From Blastobasis lacticolella (Eukaryota; Arthropoda; Insecta; Lepidoptera; Blastobasidae), in contig LR990064.1 of the NCBI GenBank assembly GCA_905147135.1, positions 11,488,001 through 11,552,000 on the forward strand: DNA of 64,000 nt. Reading direction: 5' to 3'. This document shows positions 20,136-33,450 of this stretch, piece by piece. The stretch's first letter is position 1. The number at the start of each line of letters is the position of its first letter. Both the position numbers and the translations under genes were made by a program. The notes beneath the pieces were generated by a model. It worked only from the letters and a program-made list of their open reading frames with translations, did no database searches and had not been told where the DNA came from.

Positions 20136-22337
20136 GTGGGAGTTTACAAACATATGTAAAGCTCTCGCCTTCGTCCCACAGATGGGGTAGGCAGAGATTA
20201 TATTTTATATGGATATACTCGAAAGATCCTAGCATCGAGTCTATCTGGTTCTCACTTATTACTTCTTGTTTTTCTGCAAAAAAAGGGGAATTCCAAACCG
20301 ACCATTTCCGGTTATTGGTCTTTGCGAAAACGGTCCATGTTGGTGACGGACTCGTAAATCAGCTGTTACCGCTCGTTACCGGTGAATGAAACCGAACGGG
20401 CCGCGAGAAAGTTGCCCGACACGGTGCGTGTGCGCATCGCGCCGTCTCCCTCGCTCCCGCGGAGGTGTGCGCAGCGTTATCTCGCTCCGTGGAGCTTCTT
20501 TGACAGAAGATTGGTGCCTCTCTCCTAATACGTAACAATTATGTCGTGTGATTTTGTAAGGGTTCTTTTCTTTGGTCTTTGCGGATGCTTCGCGTGGGTG
20601 TGTGTTATGAATATGTTTAGTGGTTCACTTGCGACGAAATAAAGGAATTCAATGAGTTGTTGTAGCGGTAAAATAACAACTACACGTGTATTGCTACAGA
20701 TTTTGGTCACCACACAGCTATGTAACAAGTCCACAAACGTAATCAATAGAGCGAGAGATAGTGAGGTGACAAAGTACGTCAATAGGGAAACACAACATAT
20801 TATCCTCACACGGTGCGATAAATAAGCTACAAGTAACTGTACAACGACGAAACAGCTGATCGCGCGACGTTGCCGCACTTCTGCATGTCTCTCTGGTGCG
20901 GACTTTTTTAACAAGATGGCTTCCAAGTTAGTCCGGTGTTTATTTGGAGCATCGCCAAAATTCTGTTGTCAGTTGTACAGAAATTACTTTGCTACAGCGA
21001 TATTTACTGTGGAGTAAACATGTATGGGTATTTTATTATTAAAATCAGCCGTACAGCTTTAAATTGCAATGACAGGCTTTATTCTTACAGTTCTAGAAAC
21101 ACATAATTTTTCTACAATGCAGTTCTGATGTTGTTCGTTATAAAACGAAACTGACGGTATACAGATACAATTGTAATCAAGTCATCATGTTCATTTTAAA
21201 TCATATAACAATTTATTTATTAAAAGGTATTATTGCCCTTCATCTTTGTAGATAAAAGTCCTATCTGACATTATCAAAATCCATCTTAATTTGAAATCTG
21301 TCCACCTATCTGTAAAAAGGTCGAATCGAATATCGCAAACAACAGCTCACGAACACTGCAAATAAATTTGATTGATTGACTGTCCCCTCAAGACAACCCG
21401 TCTGTTCGTTTACGTTTAGAATGTCCAATTCCTAAAATGTCCAACGGATTCAAAATGTCTTATTCCTGAAATGTCCAATGTCCACGCTTGCTTGACATGT
21501 ACATACACTGCCAGAAGCCTTGGATCAATTAATAAATAATGTAATACGTAATGTAATAGATTATTTGTTTATTTGCTGTGTGCTAATGAATGTTCCATAT
21601 CGGTACCTCATTAAATAATTAGTAATTATTTTAACTTTAATTAGTGGTTGACGGTGATGATATCGCATTAAGTAACACATTATTAATACAATTGGTTTTA
21701 GTAAAATATATTATGCTACTGTTTGTTTACCAAAGAAAACAATTATCCTATGTTATAAACAAAGTAGGTCGTCAACAGCATAATTGAGGGCAACAGCTAG
21801 TAAGCGCATCAATGAATTACAAATCGTAGAATCACTATCCACCTTGAGACCAAGAGTATTAGCTGTTTTTAATACAACACGGCCCTATCCGAACCAATAT
21901 TAATTTAATTTTTACGAGCCATTTAAACATCGATATTATCATGCCACTTAAAACTATACGCAGGTAATTTAATTACAACAAAGGCCTCAAAATATTGCAC
22001 AAAACCAAGGTTGGGCCAAACTACAGTTGTAACTTGTGATACAAAATAAAAAAATGAGAAATACTCTCGATTCCGTAAAAAAATCACTTTACCCGCTTTA
22101 TCGGAACCTGTACTTGCGTCTGTCTCGGTCGCTAGCATGCCATTCTTGCTTGCTCCGTCCCGCTCACACCCGTGGACCGTGACCTACATGGTTGCGACAC
22201 TGGCGTGTGCTAATTTCGGTGCTATCACCGTGCGCGCAATGCTAATATTGAAGCGGAGTGGACGGACTCGCCTATGTGGGTATGCACTCCTGGTGACACG
22301 ATGGCGCGTCCCCGACTCACTTCCTCTAAGTAATTTT

Positions 22338-22628
22338 TTTTGTGTGACAGTGTCAAAAGAGCAGACAGCCCACCTGATGGTAAGTGGTAACTGTTGCCCG
22401 TAACATCTACAATCCATACATTTAGGTTGCGGGTAACAAAAATGCAAAGCCGCTGCGTTGTCACTGTGAGGATTAAGATGGAATGAGTCAGGCCTGTAAT
22501 TTCGCTGGCTACCTTATCCTTCAAACCGAAACACAACAATGCAAGCATTGTTGCTTGGCGGCAGAAATAGATAAGGCAGTGGTTCTCACCCAGGCGGACT
22601 CCTCAGGCTTGACAGAGTCCTAGCACCT
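22338..22628 (-). mobile_element. Dispersed repeat family F, copy 2
   Basis: Reverse complement of the copy at 9141-9415, with shared blocks such as GGACTCTGTCAAGCCTGAGG and AAGGATAAGGTAGCCAGCGA on the minus strand. It ends in a T-run on the plus strand at 22338-22344, i.e. an A-rich tail on the element strand. Confidence 0.75.
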
Positions 22629-22805
22629 GATAAAATGATTTGCTGATTTGCTGTCCGAATAGCTATCGGGGTTAAATACCTAGTCGAGTCGACGAATTCA
22701 GAACGAAAATACCGCTTTGGTTAACGAGTAGCCCGATACTTCGACGAGCCCAAAACCCGTAAAATATATTAGAATATGTCTGATAATAACCACGATGCCG
22801 ACTTT

Positions 22806-23062
22806 AAAATATTTCTGTTAAATTTCATTTCATTTATTCATTTATTTCACAGTTTTACAGCATATGCATTATTTTTAAAACAGTTACATTATTATGTTGA
22901 AATGCCAATTACAAAACTGCAATTTATAATTTTGGTAATTAATATAGCCACAACGCCATATAAAATACAAAAAGACAAAATTAATAATAATAATAATATA
23001 AAACAAACTTCTCTTTCCTTCAATAAAAGTATGAGATAAGAGAAAGATTTCTCTGTGTGTAA
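22806..23062 (+). repeat. Long dispersed repeat P, copy 1
   Basis: ATTTATTTCACAGTTTTACA, CCAATTACAAAACTGCAATT and AATATAGCCACAACGCCATA match 61797-62050 in the same orientation over ~250 bp. No coding capacity or inverted ends were seen. The TTTA-rich start suggests a reverse-oriented retroelement tail, but this is inference. Confidence 0.75.
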
Positions 23063-23549
23063 GTGGGTGTATGTGTAGCGGATAAAAATAGAGGCGTTTG
23101 ACTTAGGGTTGCTATATACATAAGCGGTTTATGTGTATACCATTTACCACGAACATTATCAGCTTTTTCACAACTTTGAACGGTTTATCGGTAAAAAAAG
23201 AACGTCAAAACCTTTGTTCAGGACAGCTTTAAACTCGTTATCGGCGACGGGAATTCCCCAAATCACATTCCACCGACTAATACAAATACGGTGTTATCAG
23301 TCGATGTTATTGTTTGTTTTGTATCCATTGGAATTACTAGGTATTGAATGTATGAATCAACCTGCGTGTGTCTGTAGCCTCTGGAAAGATCGCTCAGAAA
23401 TTTGGCAAACAGATTGTTACTATGACAGTTTTTCGCTAACAGAAAAATAATTGGAATTCCTCACAAATACTTGTACGCTTCATTAATACGTGGTCGCAGT
23501 CCAAGATTTGTGAATACGCAGTTATATTTGAGGAACTGAACGATTTACA

Positions 23550-23608
23550 TACATACATAAAGCTCACGCCTATGTCCCACAGGTGGGGTAAGCAGAGACT
23601 ACGGACCG
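23550..23608. repeat. Short dispersed motif (CCCACAGGTGGGGTA type)
   Basis: CATAAAGCTCACGCCTATGT followed by CCCACAGGTGGGGTAAGCAG. Related copies are at 33993-34046, 20155-20207 and, as TTCCCGTAGGGGTAGGCAGA, near 8688-8707. They look like pieces of one old repeat. Confidence 0.55.
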
Positions 23609-24267
23609 CCACTTTTCCCTGATCTCAATTAATAAAACATTTTCATAGTAATTATACCGTTTTGATCGAAACTACAAACTTTGGATGCAATTTAACACTG
23701 TTTTATGACGTTTTAATTGGAATAAGTCAAGGTTCGTACTCAGCGGGCCTAAAACTTCCGGATTAAAAGAACAGTATTTTGACCAGAAGCGTAATTATGC
23801 CGTTTTCTTCGCAAGCCCCTATTTATAATTGAAGTTGTATGTGAGACATATAAATGTGAGGCAAACTGGTGTCAAGGTCGTAGCTTCTGGCCCTCGTTGG
23901 TCTCTGCTTATCATTGTCATACGTATAAAAGCTCTTGAGATTCACCTCTGTATAGCACATATGTACAACATACACAGCAGCTCCAGTACGAAGCAACATT
24001 CTTAACCGCGTGTAACAGGAAGCGATTGACTCACCGCAGAGCGTTGGTCTGCTATCAACCCGTACGTTACATGCCGCGTGCCAAAACGTCTACTGTCCCA
24101 CCTCCACCGAGTATTCTGAATTCTATTATTACACGCCGGTCTTGTGACTCGGATATATACTCGTGTCTATGGGGATTTGCGAATCGCTATTACGACTTGG
24201 CAGAAGGAAGGTCAGGTTTTGCAGCGGTCGTAGCCCCAAAATAAGAAAATTAATATGCTTGGATTAT

Positions 24268-24503
24268 TCACACAGCACCATCTAGCCCCAAAGTAAGCGA
24301 AGCTTGTGTTATGGTACTGATAAAATACTTATATATTTTAAAAACATACTTATTATACATACAACACCCAGACCTGTAACATAAATTAAAATCCATCATT
24401 TCAATTTCTGCTCGGCCGGGAATCGAACCCGGGACCTCTGCAGGGCAGACCACCACCCAACATGTTTGGCATATTAACAAACTGAACCACTCAGTCGTAA
24501 AGG
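24268..24503 (-). mobile_element. tRNA-derived SINE family 1, copy
   Basis: The minus-strand head is ACTGAGTGGTTCAGTTTGTT, with box B GGGTTCGATTCCCGGCCGAG. The end CACAGCACCATCTAGCCCCA on the plus strand matches the family. A small insertion interrupts the region between the head boxes. Confidence 0.8.
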
Positions 24504-26309
24504 ACGAACAACCTTTAGAGGTGGTCGATGCATGCTCAAAGTCGATCGATCTGAAAACCATGGAGGACAGGCCTATATCCAGTATTTGAGGCGATGATGA
24601 CTTGCAATACACTACTGATGACACGACTATCAAGGAACTGACAGTCCAAGCAAAAGATAATCAACGGTTAACACTCGTAGGTTCACATTCTTTCGTGTCT
24701 TGTCGAGTGAGTCACTCGACCCATACGTAAAATTCGAAAGAATTCCATAAATTGCTATGTTAAGTTTTGGAGCGCTTTCGTGTTCATTACAAGTTAGTGG
24801 GCGCGTGAGGCGTGTCCAAGGCATCCTCAAGTAAGCTTTCGGTACACTGCATTCCAACGAAGAAGTTCTGATAAAGGTAGCTATGGTTATGACACTTAAC
24901 TGATACGTACTGTTTGTTGTACCAGATAGTTGACCTTTTTCTTTTACTTCGAGTATGATTCTACCACTCGAGATACAGAAGAACAATGCAAAAGATACCA
25001 CCAACCTTGTCGGTTTTATAGAAACATGAAACATTCCAATTTTTTCCCGCTAACGTGCTATTCAAATTCAGTCACTGAGCAGAGAACAATAGTTGCGCAG
25101 ATTTTCGTCGCCAAACTCTCGCCTTGCAAGCATCTTCTGTCGGCCTCGTCTCGGTGACCTTCCTAATTTTTGTACAGTTTCCTAATTCAGCGTGCCTGTA
25201 ATGATTGACTTATGACGAAGGTCGGCCGTTTTAGCAAGTTCTCAACTTGGGTCAATGCAGGTAATAATGTATCGCACTCTTGTTGGAGAAACCTTCTATA
25301 TAATTCAACGAAGGTAATGTTTGTGATCGACCTAAAATGGCCGATAAATCTCAGGAGGCTCATTTGAACCTGTAAAGCAATGGCCTTCAAACGATACGGA
25401 AAAAACACTAGGAAGAAGAAGAAATGACTATGAATAGTATGAGAAAGAAAATATGAGGTATCCATCTTAAATTTTGGGACGAAAAGGAACTGAGTCATGC
25501 GTATGAAGCAAACTTTCCAATCTGTATTATTTGTCCCATGGTCATGTGCTAGATAAGATAAAAACAGAAAAGAAATAAGCCAACTGGAATTAGCATTGTT
25601 ATGCTAATGATGAAAAGTGTACTGCATATACCTAGTTCATTACGAGATCAATACTAAATTATTGTCGTCGTCACTCTTCTGTGCGATTTTATGAAATCAC
25701 AATTACAACAATCGATTGTGAAGCCAATAAATACGATACGAACAGCGTAAATAAAGTCCCAATGCAATTTGCTTCAACCTTGGATAGTACCGCCATCCAA
25801 GCAAAGGTCGCCGCTTGTTTCCTATGTTTTTATGGCGACGATTGCATTAGTTGTGCCATCGAGCTGTGTACTGTACCTAACTCGGATGGCTCGTCCGGAC
25901 ATCACCTTTGACTCTGCTAGGTCTGTTGACATGGTGTAGTGAATGAGATGTGTGTTTATGTGGCAAATTAGCTTTGTTCTTGCGAGTTTGCTGCGGTGTT
26001 TGCTAACTTGTTATTTGATTGTTTTGTTGTTAAGTAATACTCAGGATTGGGTTGGAACTGTAGCACGAGATAATATTGTTTTTGCCTCTATATTGCAAAG
26101 GTTCGTGCTTCTTACGTCGCTAGGATTATTTTATATGGAAAGAAAATATTTTTTTGGAAATAGACTCTTGATATTCCTATTGAGGCTGCCGTTGTCCCGA
26201 TTTGTCTGTACAGCCAACTTAGTCGCCCGCCAATTATCTTTTATGTACATATGTTTTATACTACTCTGTTACTAACGAGCATAAAATTGGCAGCGGCGTT
26301 TAATAATGC

Positions 26310-26440
26310 ATCTAGAGGCATATTTCCAACACTACGATCTCGCTCCTCCAAGCCGCTTGCCAAGCGTGGCGATTATGGCAGAACATTCCAGTGGTGGAAT
26401 TTTATGCTCATATCCTACATTGGACTGTTACGGGCCGCTG
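26310..26440 (+). repeat. Dispersed repeat family R, diverged copy
   Basis: CAACACTACGATCTCGCTCC and GCCAAGCGTGGCGATTATGG align with the core of the copy at 505-745. Confidence 0.6.
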
Positions 26441-28883
26441 ATGTGACTCAACTGATCAACAAAGTATTCGAGTACATACCAATAAAGAATAAGACAATAT
26501 AAATCATAAACTCAGCCGTAGGGCGCCCACTACTCTTTGCGCGCTACGCTTTGGTTCAACCTTTATAATGCGTACCTTTATAATCTGAACGCTTTCACGG
26601 CTTGAGTGAATTGGCTGTTTGTAGGCATACTCTATCTAAACCTACTCTTCTTCCATTCCTTAAACCCAGTTTAATAGATCCAATAAGACAGTTCTTCTTG
26701 TACAGCGGCGTCAGTACGCTTTCCAGGGTTGTCATTGAAGTTAGGTTCTTCGCCTTCATCTCCCTCTTCCTCCATGCTGGACCCCTCCCCCCATAGCGGA
26801 GCGTCTTCCTCTTGTTGTTTTGGCGGGATGTTGAGGCTCTGAAACCTACTTTGGTTCATTTCTGATCCTATCACGAAAAACTCGCACAGCAACACCCAAC
26901 TACTTCATTATGAACTAATTATTTTCAGTTCATACACCTAAGAAGGCACGTTGATCTACAATCAACATGTACACACATATTACGCATAGCATGGCAGAGG
27001 CATGCCGCGTAAACAGGCTCGCGACTTTGATAAACAATATGCTTACAGCGAAGGTGATTTGTATTTATAGGTGTTTACCACTGTTTACTTGATATCTTGT
27101 CATTGGCTTATTCGAAACGTTAACAAGTACCTGCTACAGTCGCAATACAAGTCGACCTCTCTCGTATGTTTATCCAATTTTCTCCAAGATCGGTTAGCGG
27201 AATTTTTCGGATGGTTGCCAGTTGATAGAACGTCGGGTTCAGGTATATGTTTTGAAATAACTAGTGCGAAGCTGGCTGGAGTCGCTAGTGTGTCTATAAG
27301 ATCGAAATTGTGATATCAGTTTTGTATGAATGCCAATAACGTGAATGAGGCTGTGATTTCCACTCATTTGGATTAACTAGGGGTACCGTTTTAGGAAACG
27401 GTATACGTCTGTCTGCAAGAACTATAGCTAGCTAGCTGGAGTACCCACCCCTTAGACAAGAACGTGCATTTATTTAATGTTATGGGTTTATATATAACGC
27501 TTGCGTCCCTTGATAAAATTACATCAACTTATAAATAATGTAACCAAAGAGTGAAGACAAATGAGTTTTAGATTATCATTGCTAGGTCGACTGTTGCATA
27601 GCATAATAATAAAATAGGTTACCATCACGAGCCAATCGGCTCCCAAGACTGTTCAACCAGCAGCATAGCATACCCATCTACAACGAAAGTTGTATAGACA
27701 AGAAGATGTAGGTAGAAGACGAATCATGTCAGTCCATAGCTTCTTCTTCTTATCGTTTCAATAATCAATAGGTTAAGTATAAAATTATTTATTTATTATT
27801 ACTGGTACTTAAATTGTCCATAGCTAAGAAAACAGTCATGCAGCATTGCAGAAACTAACCAATAAATATTTTTTCATTACTATGAACGGATTCGTCTAGA
27901 AACTACGTCCTTTCGCAATTAATCAAATATAATCCAACAATAACTAATAACCGTCATTACTATGTATGTACAGTCGACCCTCTGGCTCTCCGAGGAGTCA
28001 CCTTCGCGGTCACGTGTACCGAGCTAGAGAAAGACGGCGTATTGTCCTAAGCGCGTGCGTGTAAGAGACAGCGCTACGTGCGCACGCGACGCCCGTGCTA
28101 ATTGCCAGCGTTTACGACCGGGGAAATAATAAGTGATAGTGTCGCTCGGCTTTTTATAGGAAATTTTATGTATTCCACTATTTATTCTGGGATTGTAGCG
28201 TATTGTTATCTATGGCGAAATTTTGACGGGTTATTTTTAAAACCACTCAGTTTTATTTTGTCCAGGGACAAGGAAGGAAGGAGAGTCGTTCATTTGTGCT
28301 TTATTCCTTTTTATTGCCAGCGTAATTAAATAGGAACCCTACTTACATAATTTCAACACAGTTAAACTCGGACTATCCGACAATGGGGGCAAGACTGTCG
28401 GCGAATTCCCATCGATTTGCCATTTGCGACACAAGGTTTCCCCATCAACGGATTTGCAGTTAGCAAGCACAGTCATTGGCTATCTGACATTGACCGTTGC
28501 AAAGTCGGCCTAGATGTATCGCGAACCTTAATCCAACGTTGTTAGAGTCCAAATCGCAACAGCGATCCCGTCGTCCTTCACGACCGCGAAGAGTTTACGG
28601 AGTTGCATAACGAAATGCTCGTGACAAATTGCTGAAACAAAACCTCTTTGGTTGGAACCTCGCTTGAACCATTACCGGCCGAAAACAAATGTTTGAATAA
28701 TTCTCTAAACGAGGATAAAAATTAACAACGCTGCGCCGACGTTCATTCACTACGCGGACTAATCTGTTGTGTGATTGTTATTCGGTGAAATGGAATCAAG
28801 AGGTGACATGTTTTTTCTTTGTTTTTTTTTCCTTATCCAGTCTCCAAAAAAAGTTTGGAGCCTGGATATTTTCTCGATTAATT

Positions 28884-29171
28884 CATGGTAGACAAACAGA
28901 TAGACTATCAGATGATGCGTGGTCACTGCTGCCTATGGAAACTAATGCATTGCCCCCATCTCTAAAAGCCCGGGACACGTTGCTCTGGCAGCAAATGGGC
29001 TGGCCCTCCACTGCCAAAGTCAGGGTTCCCTATGGAGCGCTGGCACCTTACAGGCAGGAACACAATACTATTTAAAATAGTATTATCTGGTTGCGATATT
29101 CTGTAAGGTATTTCCCCAGCCAATCGGGCTCCAATTCGAACGGGATATCCCACTATGCTCTACCTCTCTTA
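28884..29171 (-). mobile_element. SINE-like family T, diverged copy
   Basis: On the plus strand: GTTGCTCTGGCAGCAAATGG, CTCCACTGCCAAAGTCAGGG, GGAACACAATACTATTTAAA, TACCTCTCTTATGG. It is colinear with 1545-1889 but has several deletions. Confidence 0.75.
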
Positions 29172-29864
29172 TGGTCCTACCACCAATAAATACACACTGT
29201 TTCCGGTAAGGGTAGGCAAAGACCACATTCATCAACTACCAATGATAACTTAAATTACCCCAAACTACCAAATACCTATGTACGACAACAACAATATGCG
29301 TACAGGACATACAGGGGCGAGAGATTTAGATTTTTAAGGCTTCTCCAGACCAATTCCTCGGGTTTTCATTAAGTCCTACGTCACGCCTCTTTCCGGGGAA
29401 AGTAGGCAAACACCAAATTCATGCACCACCAAAGCCGTAGACAATATACGCGCGACGAAGTCAGGTGATGGCCCGTGAGCCGTGATATATGGACGTGGCC
29501 CGCGACCGCCCTGACCCACATACAAGCGCGGCGCCGGCCATTTTGTGCGGGCGTGCGCGTGCGACCATTCCGGCGCCGAATTTCACGATACCATAGTACA
29601 AGTATAGATTATGTATACCAGGATCGCCAGATAATAAGCCAGCAGCTGTTTCGGTTCAGCTAACGGCAAATCTACGCAGTCAGAGTCCGGGACCTGGATG
29701 AGGAACCGTTTCGTACTTTGAGGCTAGTCGAACTTCCGCATCGCAACGACCTCGTTCTCACTCATTCACGTCTAAAAACACTTTATTGTGTTTTAGTGGA
29801 TCGTGTCAAAATAGATGGTATTTTAGAAGAATATTCGGTTAGGAGAAGATTATATTGCAGATCA

Positions 29865-30025
29865 CCTGGACGACGGTGGCCGCTTTCGATCAGGTGGACC
29901 GTCCGTCCGTGTGCCTCCCTAGGTATAAAAAGAAAAAATACGGTCACGAGTAACCATGTCCGTCCATGGGCGGCAGTGATCAGTTACCATCAGGTGATCT
30001 GCTTGCTCGTTTGCCTCCCTCATAT
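29865..30025 (+). mobile_element. Two adjacent LINE-type tails
   Basis: GATCACCTGGACGACGGTGG...TTTCGATCAGGTGGACCG...TATAAAAAG is followed at once by GTCCATGGGCGGCAGTGATC...TACCATCAGGTGATCTGC...ATATAAAAAGG. Both have the tail layout of LINE A/B but are diverged. They could be two insertions or a tandem 3'-end duplication. Confidence 0.6.
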
Positions 30026-32504
30026 AAAAAGGTTGATAAATGTGGAGGAAGCAAATAAGGTTTGTGAGAAACGTAGCAAGTGGAACAATGTGGAACAATG
30101 TGGATTCTACCCCCAAAAATGCGTGTGTATTTACATTACAAAAGAAATATTATCATTGATTCAGTTCAGATTCGCACTTAACTTCCTCATGCCAACACTG
30201 AGGTGACCCTGACGACCGAGTCAAACTCGCATCTCGAAATCCATTCTTGCTAACATAATAAAGCCATACTATTCCTACACAGATTTACGCAGATTAGATT
30301 GAACCTGCTTTGTTGCCAACAGATCTCGACAATTTGTTGGTCGTGGACATAGCACAATGACTTGCACATGTTATAATATCATATCTAATATGACTTGGCG
30401 TTTTCTGCATCGCACGTGTTTCACGTGTTTAGATCTAAACAGTTTTTGCGTATTTGCAATAATGCCTCTATGTGAAACACAAATCGTAACAAATCAGAAA
30501 TCGTATCTTGGTTTTTTATTGTTGCGAAATATTTTATGATTCATAGGGATAGTTGTTGATGATATCTCGAAAATATATTGTGCAAGTTACAAGCAGGTTA
30601 CTTTATTGTGAAATTGAATTGCAATTATGGTTTATTAGTAATACCTTATCAATAAGTCGTTGTTTTCATTATGCAACACCGCATAAACGAGTTGTTTGGC
30701 TCTAGAGATCGTAGCGAAGGAATATAATCGCCGATGCTCGGTGTGTCTTGTAAAATAATATTCGATGACTGCATAAAGAGTAAAACTCCATCAGACATTC
30801 CATTCTCGGCAGTGAAAGTTAAATAAAACGTTATGCTTACTAACACGCGTCTTCTCGCACTGGCTCGGTGCAGCTTAGTATTCAGAACGGGGTTTTGGAG
30901 CCTTTCGAGGCACGTTTCCGCCTTCTGTTGGCAGATAATGTGGTCTGGCAGTAGAGTGATATTACTCTTTAGGCGGATGTGATGGCAGAAGAATTAGTTG
31001 TGATAATTGTGTAAAGAACAAATCGAAAAAATGACTTCATATTGCAAGTGCTGCCAGATGTCCAACTGTCCAGCAATTTCCTGGTGGGACCTTTTGTGTC
31101 TAAGAAATTGTCAAATTGACATTATTTCGGAGGTTTAGCTGTAGATAGATGCTCATCATCTTTATCATCATCATCTCGGCATTATGTCCCGGTTGCGCTC
31201 TCCGCGCGGCTGTAGATGCTGATTGGGTATAATCTTCAAAATTATCCAGACAATCGAATTGTTAGGTACACATTTGATTGAAAAAGTTATTGTTTTTTGT
31301 CCGTTGCCACTACCGGCGCCGATTCCACAAGACGTTCCCGACCTAATTCATGCATGCAATTCTCTTGCGTCTCTAAGTTCTTGTATTGAATCACTGAAAT
31401 TGGCAACACAATTCGTTGTATTTTGTTGTTGGATTCCAAGGTTCAATGTATCCTTTACTGTGTGGCCCGCTTGTCTGTTTGCCTACTGGATACCTAAAAA
31501 AATTACATACAAATTACAATCACGTAGATATTTTGCGTTGTACAATATTGTTTGGAGCACTCTACATATTGTACACTGCTCCTAAGCCAGTTTAATTTAT
31601 ACATAATACATATGGCTGTATTACATTGTGAATGCGTAATCAAAATAGACCCATCTTATTAGGTTAGGAGATTACGACCTTAATCCAAGCCACTAGAGCT
31701 CCGCACGAGAATCACAGAATCACAGACGCGAGCCATTCGAGCGATATCAGACCATCGCCGCTCGTACGCTGCATACGAATGCGCGCACGCATATCGGCCG
31801 TTCATTACGGCTGTGTTTGTTTAAGATTTACGAGCTCAAAACAAGCCGACTGGCGCGAGTCGGGGGGCGAGTGGCGAATTCCATCGCCGTGGCGAGTGAA
31901 AGCGGCCAAAACGCCGCGTTTATTAGAGCGAAACGTGAAAAAGTGTCTTTTTACAGTGAGCCTCTATAGGCGCAGTGCGCTTAGGCAACGAGCTAGCTTG
32001 AACTTGCCCCTGTGTACGCAACGGCCTCCCAACTAATAAAGCTGATATACAAACTATAAATTGAGAACTTGCAGTGTAGTTTTCTAGACTAACCTTCAGG
32101 AACGCTGTTACACTCTTAAAATATTATTTGCTGATATGACTCGCTCATCTCTGCGAGACCGTACTTTTCCGTTTTATGTGTATTGTACAGTACCTCAATC
32201 ATCATCTCCGCTATAACTCTTTCATAGCATGCGCTGGGAAAGTCCCAATAAATACTGTAACATATATTGGGGCTTCCCCAACGTATGTTATGAAAGTGTA
32301 AATTCCCCCAATGAAAGCCTCTTACTCTAACAATGGTTTGTCTGTATCTTGACATTTGGTAATTTATTCAGCGTTGTTCGTGTCCGGTCTAATCCTGTCT
32401 ATAGAATGCGTATTGCACACTTTGAAAGCGATACTAGGTATATTCGATAAGAATAATCTTAGTCTATCTATTAGGCCCGGTCACCTCTTGTATTGTGGCT
32501 GGAG

Positions 32505-33239
32505 TTTTCCCAGGATATTCCTCCTATTCCAGGATATTCGGGATCCTTGGTGTCGACATATCGGATAACGTGCGCTTCCGGAGTCACCTAGAAGGTAAGG
32601 CCAAACTGGCTTCGAAAAAGCTTGGCGTGCTTAACCGGTCCAGGCGATACTTCACCCCAGGGCAGCGCCTGCTGCTGTACAAGGCACAGGTGCGGCCTCA
32701 TATGGAGTATTGTTCCCATCTTTGGGCTGGCGAAACTGCCGACCTGCTTAATCCTTTGGACTCCGTACAGAGACGCGCCGTACGAATTGTCGACGATCCC
32801 ATACAAACAAGCAAGTTAGAACCACTGGCTAACCGAAGGGACTTTGGCTCCCTGTGTGTGTTCTATCGGCTGTACAATGGGGAGTGTTCCGACGAACTTT
32901 TCGATCTGGTGCCCACAGCACAATTCCGCCATCGCACCACCCGCCGTGGGCTGGGTACTCATCCCCACTACGTAGACCCTCTGTTGGTCACCACGCGAAG
33001 GTTCGAAAGAACGTTTCTCGCTCGTACGATTCGGATGTGGAATGAGCTCCCAGCCACAGTGTTTCCTTTGGACTATGACATGGGATCGTTCAAGAGGTAT
33101 ATTAGAGGTCTCTTTAGAGGCGGGCAACGCATTGGTGACTCCCCTGGTGTTGCCGATGTCCATAGGCGGCGGTGACCACTTTCCATCAGGTGGCCCGCTT
33201 GCCTGTTTGTCTGCTAAGTAACATAAAAAAAAAAAAAAA
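32505..33239 (+). mobile_element. LINE A, 5'-truncated, with open reverse-transcriptase C-terminus
   Basis: An open frame runs to the stop at 33173-33175 and encodes the C-terminal thumb region of a non-LTR retrotransposon reverse transcriptase. LLLYKAQVRPHMEYCSHLWA, SVQRRAVRIVDDP, FGSLCVFYRLYNGECS and IRMWNELPATVFP are typical of Jockey/CR1-group elements. The catalytic YXDD part and the endonuclease are missing, so the copy cannot move. The frame is intact for about 210-220 residues, which implies a recent insertion. The 3' UTR is short and ends GCTAAGTAACAT plus about 16 A. It is the reference for the LINE A tails elsewhere in the window. The exact 5' break is uncertain. Confidence 0.9.
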
Positions 33240-33339
33240 AATTATGGTAACAGCTGGCAACAAATGTTTACAATTTTGTATAGTTTGGTATCATCTTGCG
33301 TACGGATATTTAACTAATTCTCAAACAGAACATTACGTA

Positions 33340-33450
33340 ATTATTTATTTATTTATTTAATACTTTATGCACAAAATAGTACAAATTATGATAGGGTTAA
33401 CAGCAGCTGCGCTTTAACCGAAAATCATAGCTATTGCCATATTTGATTCC
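33340..33450 (-). mobile_element. Probable LINE 3' tail of (TAAA)n type, copy 2
   Basis: ATTTATTTATTTATTTAATA followed by CTTTATGCACAAAATAGTAC matches the start of 7950-8200. Confidence 0.5.

Noticed and set aside
22225..22548. Pair of similar open frames at 9135-9413 (+) and 22225-22548 (-) as a gene family
   Set aside because: The similarity is at the DNA level of a dispersed repeat (family F), and the two copies end in LINE-like tails.
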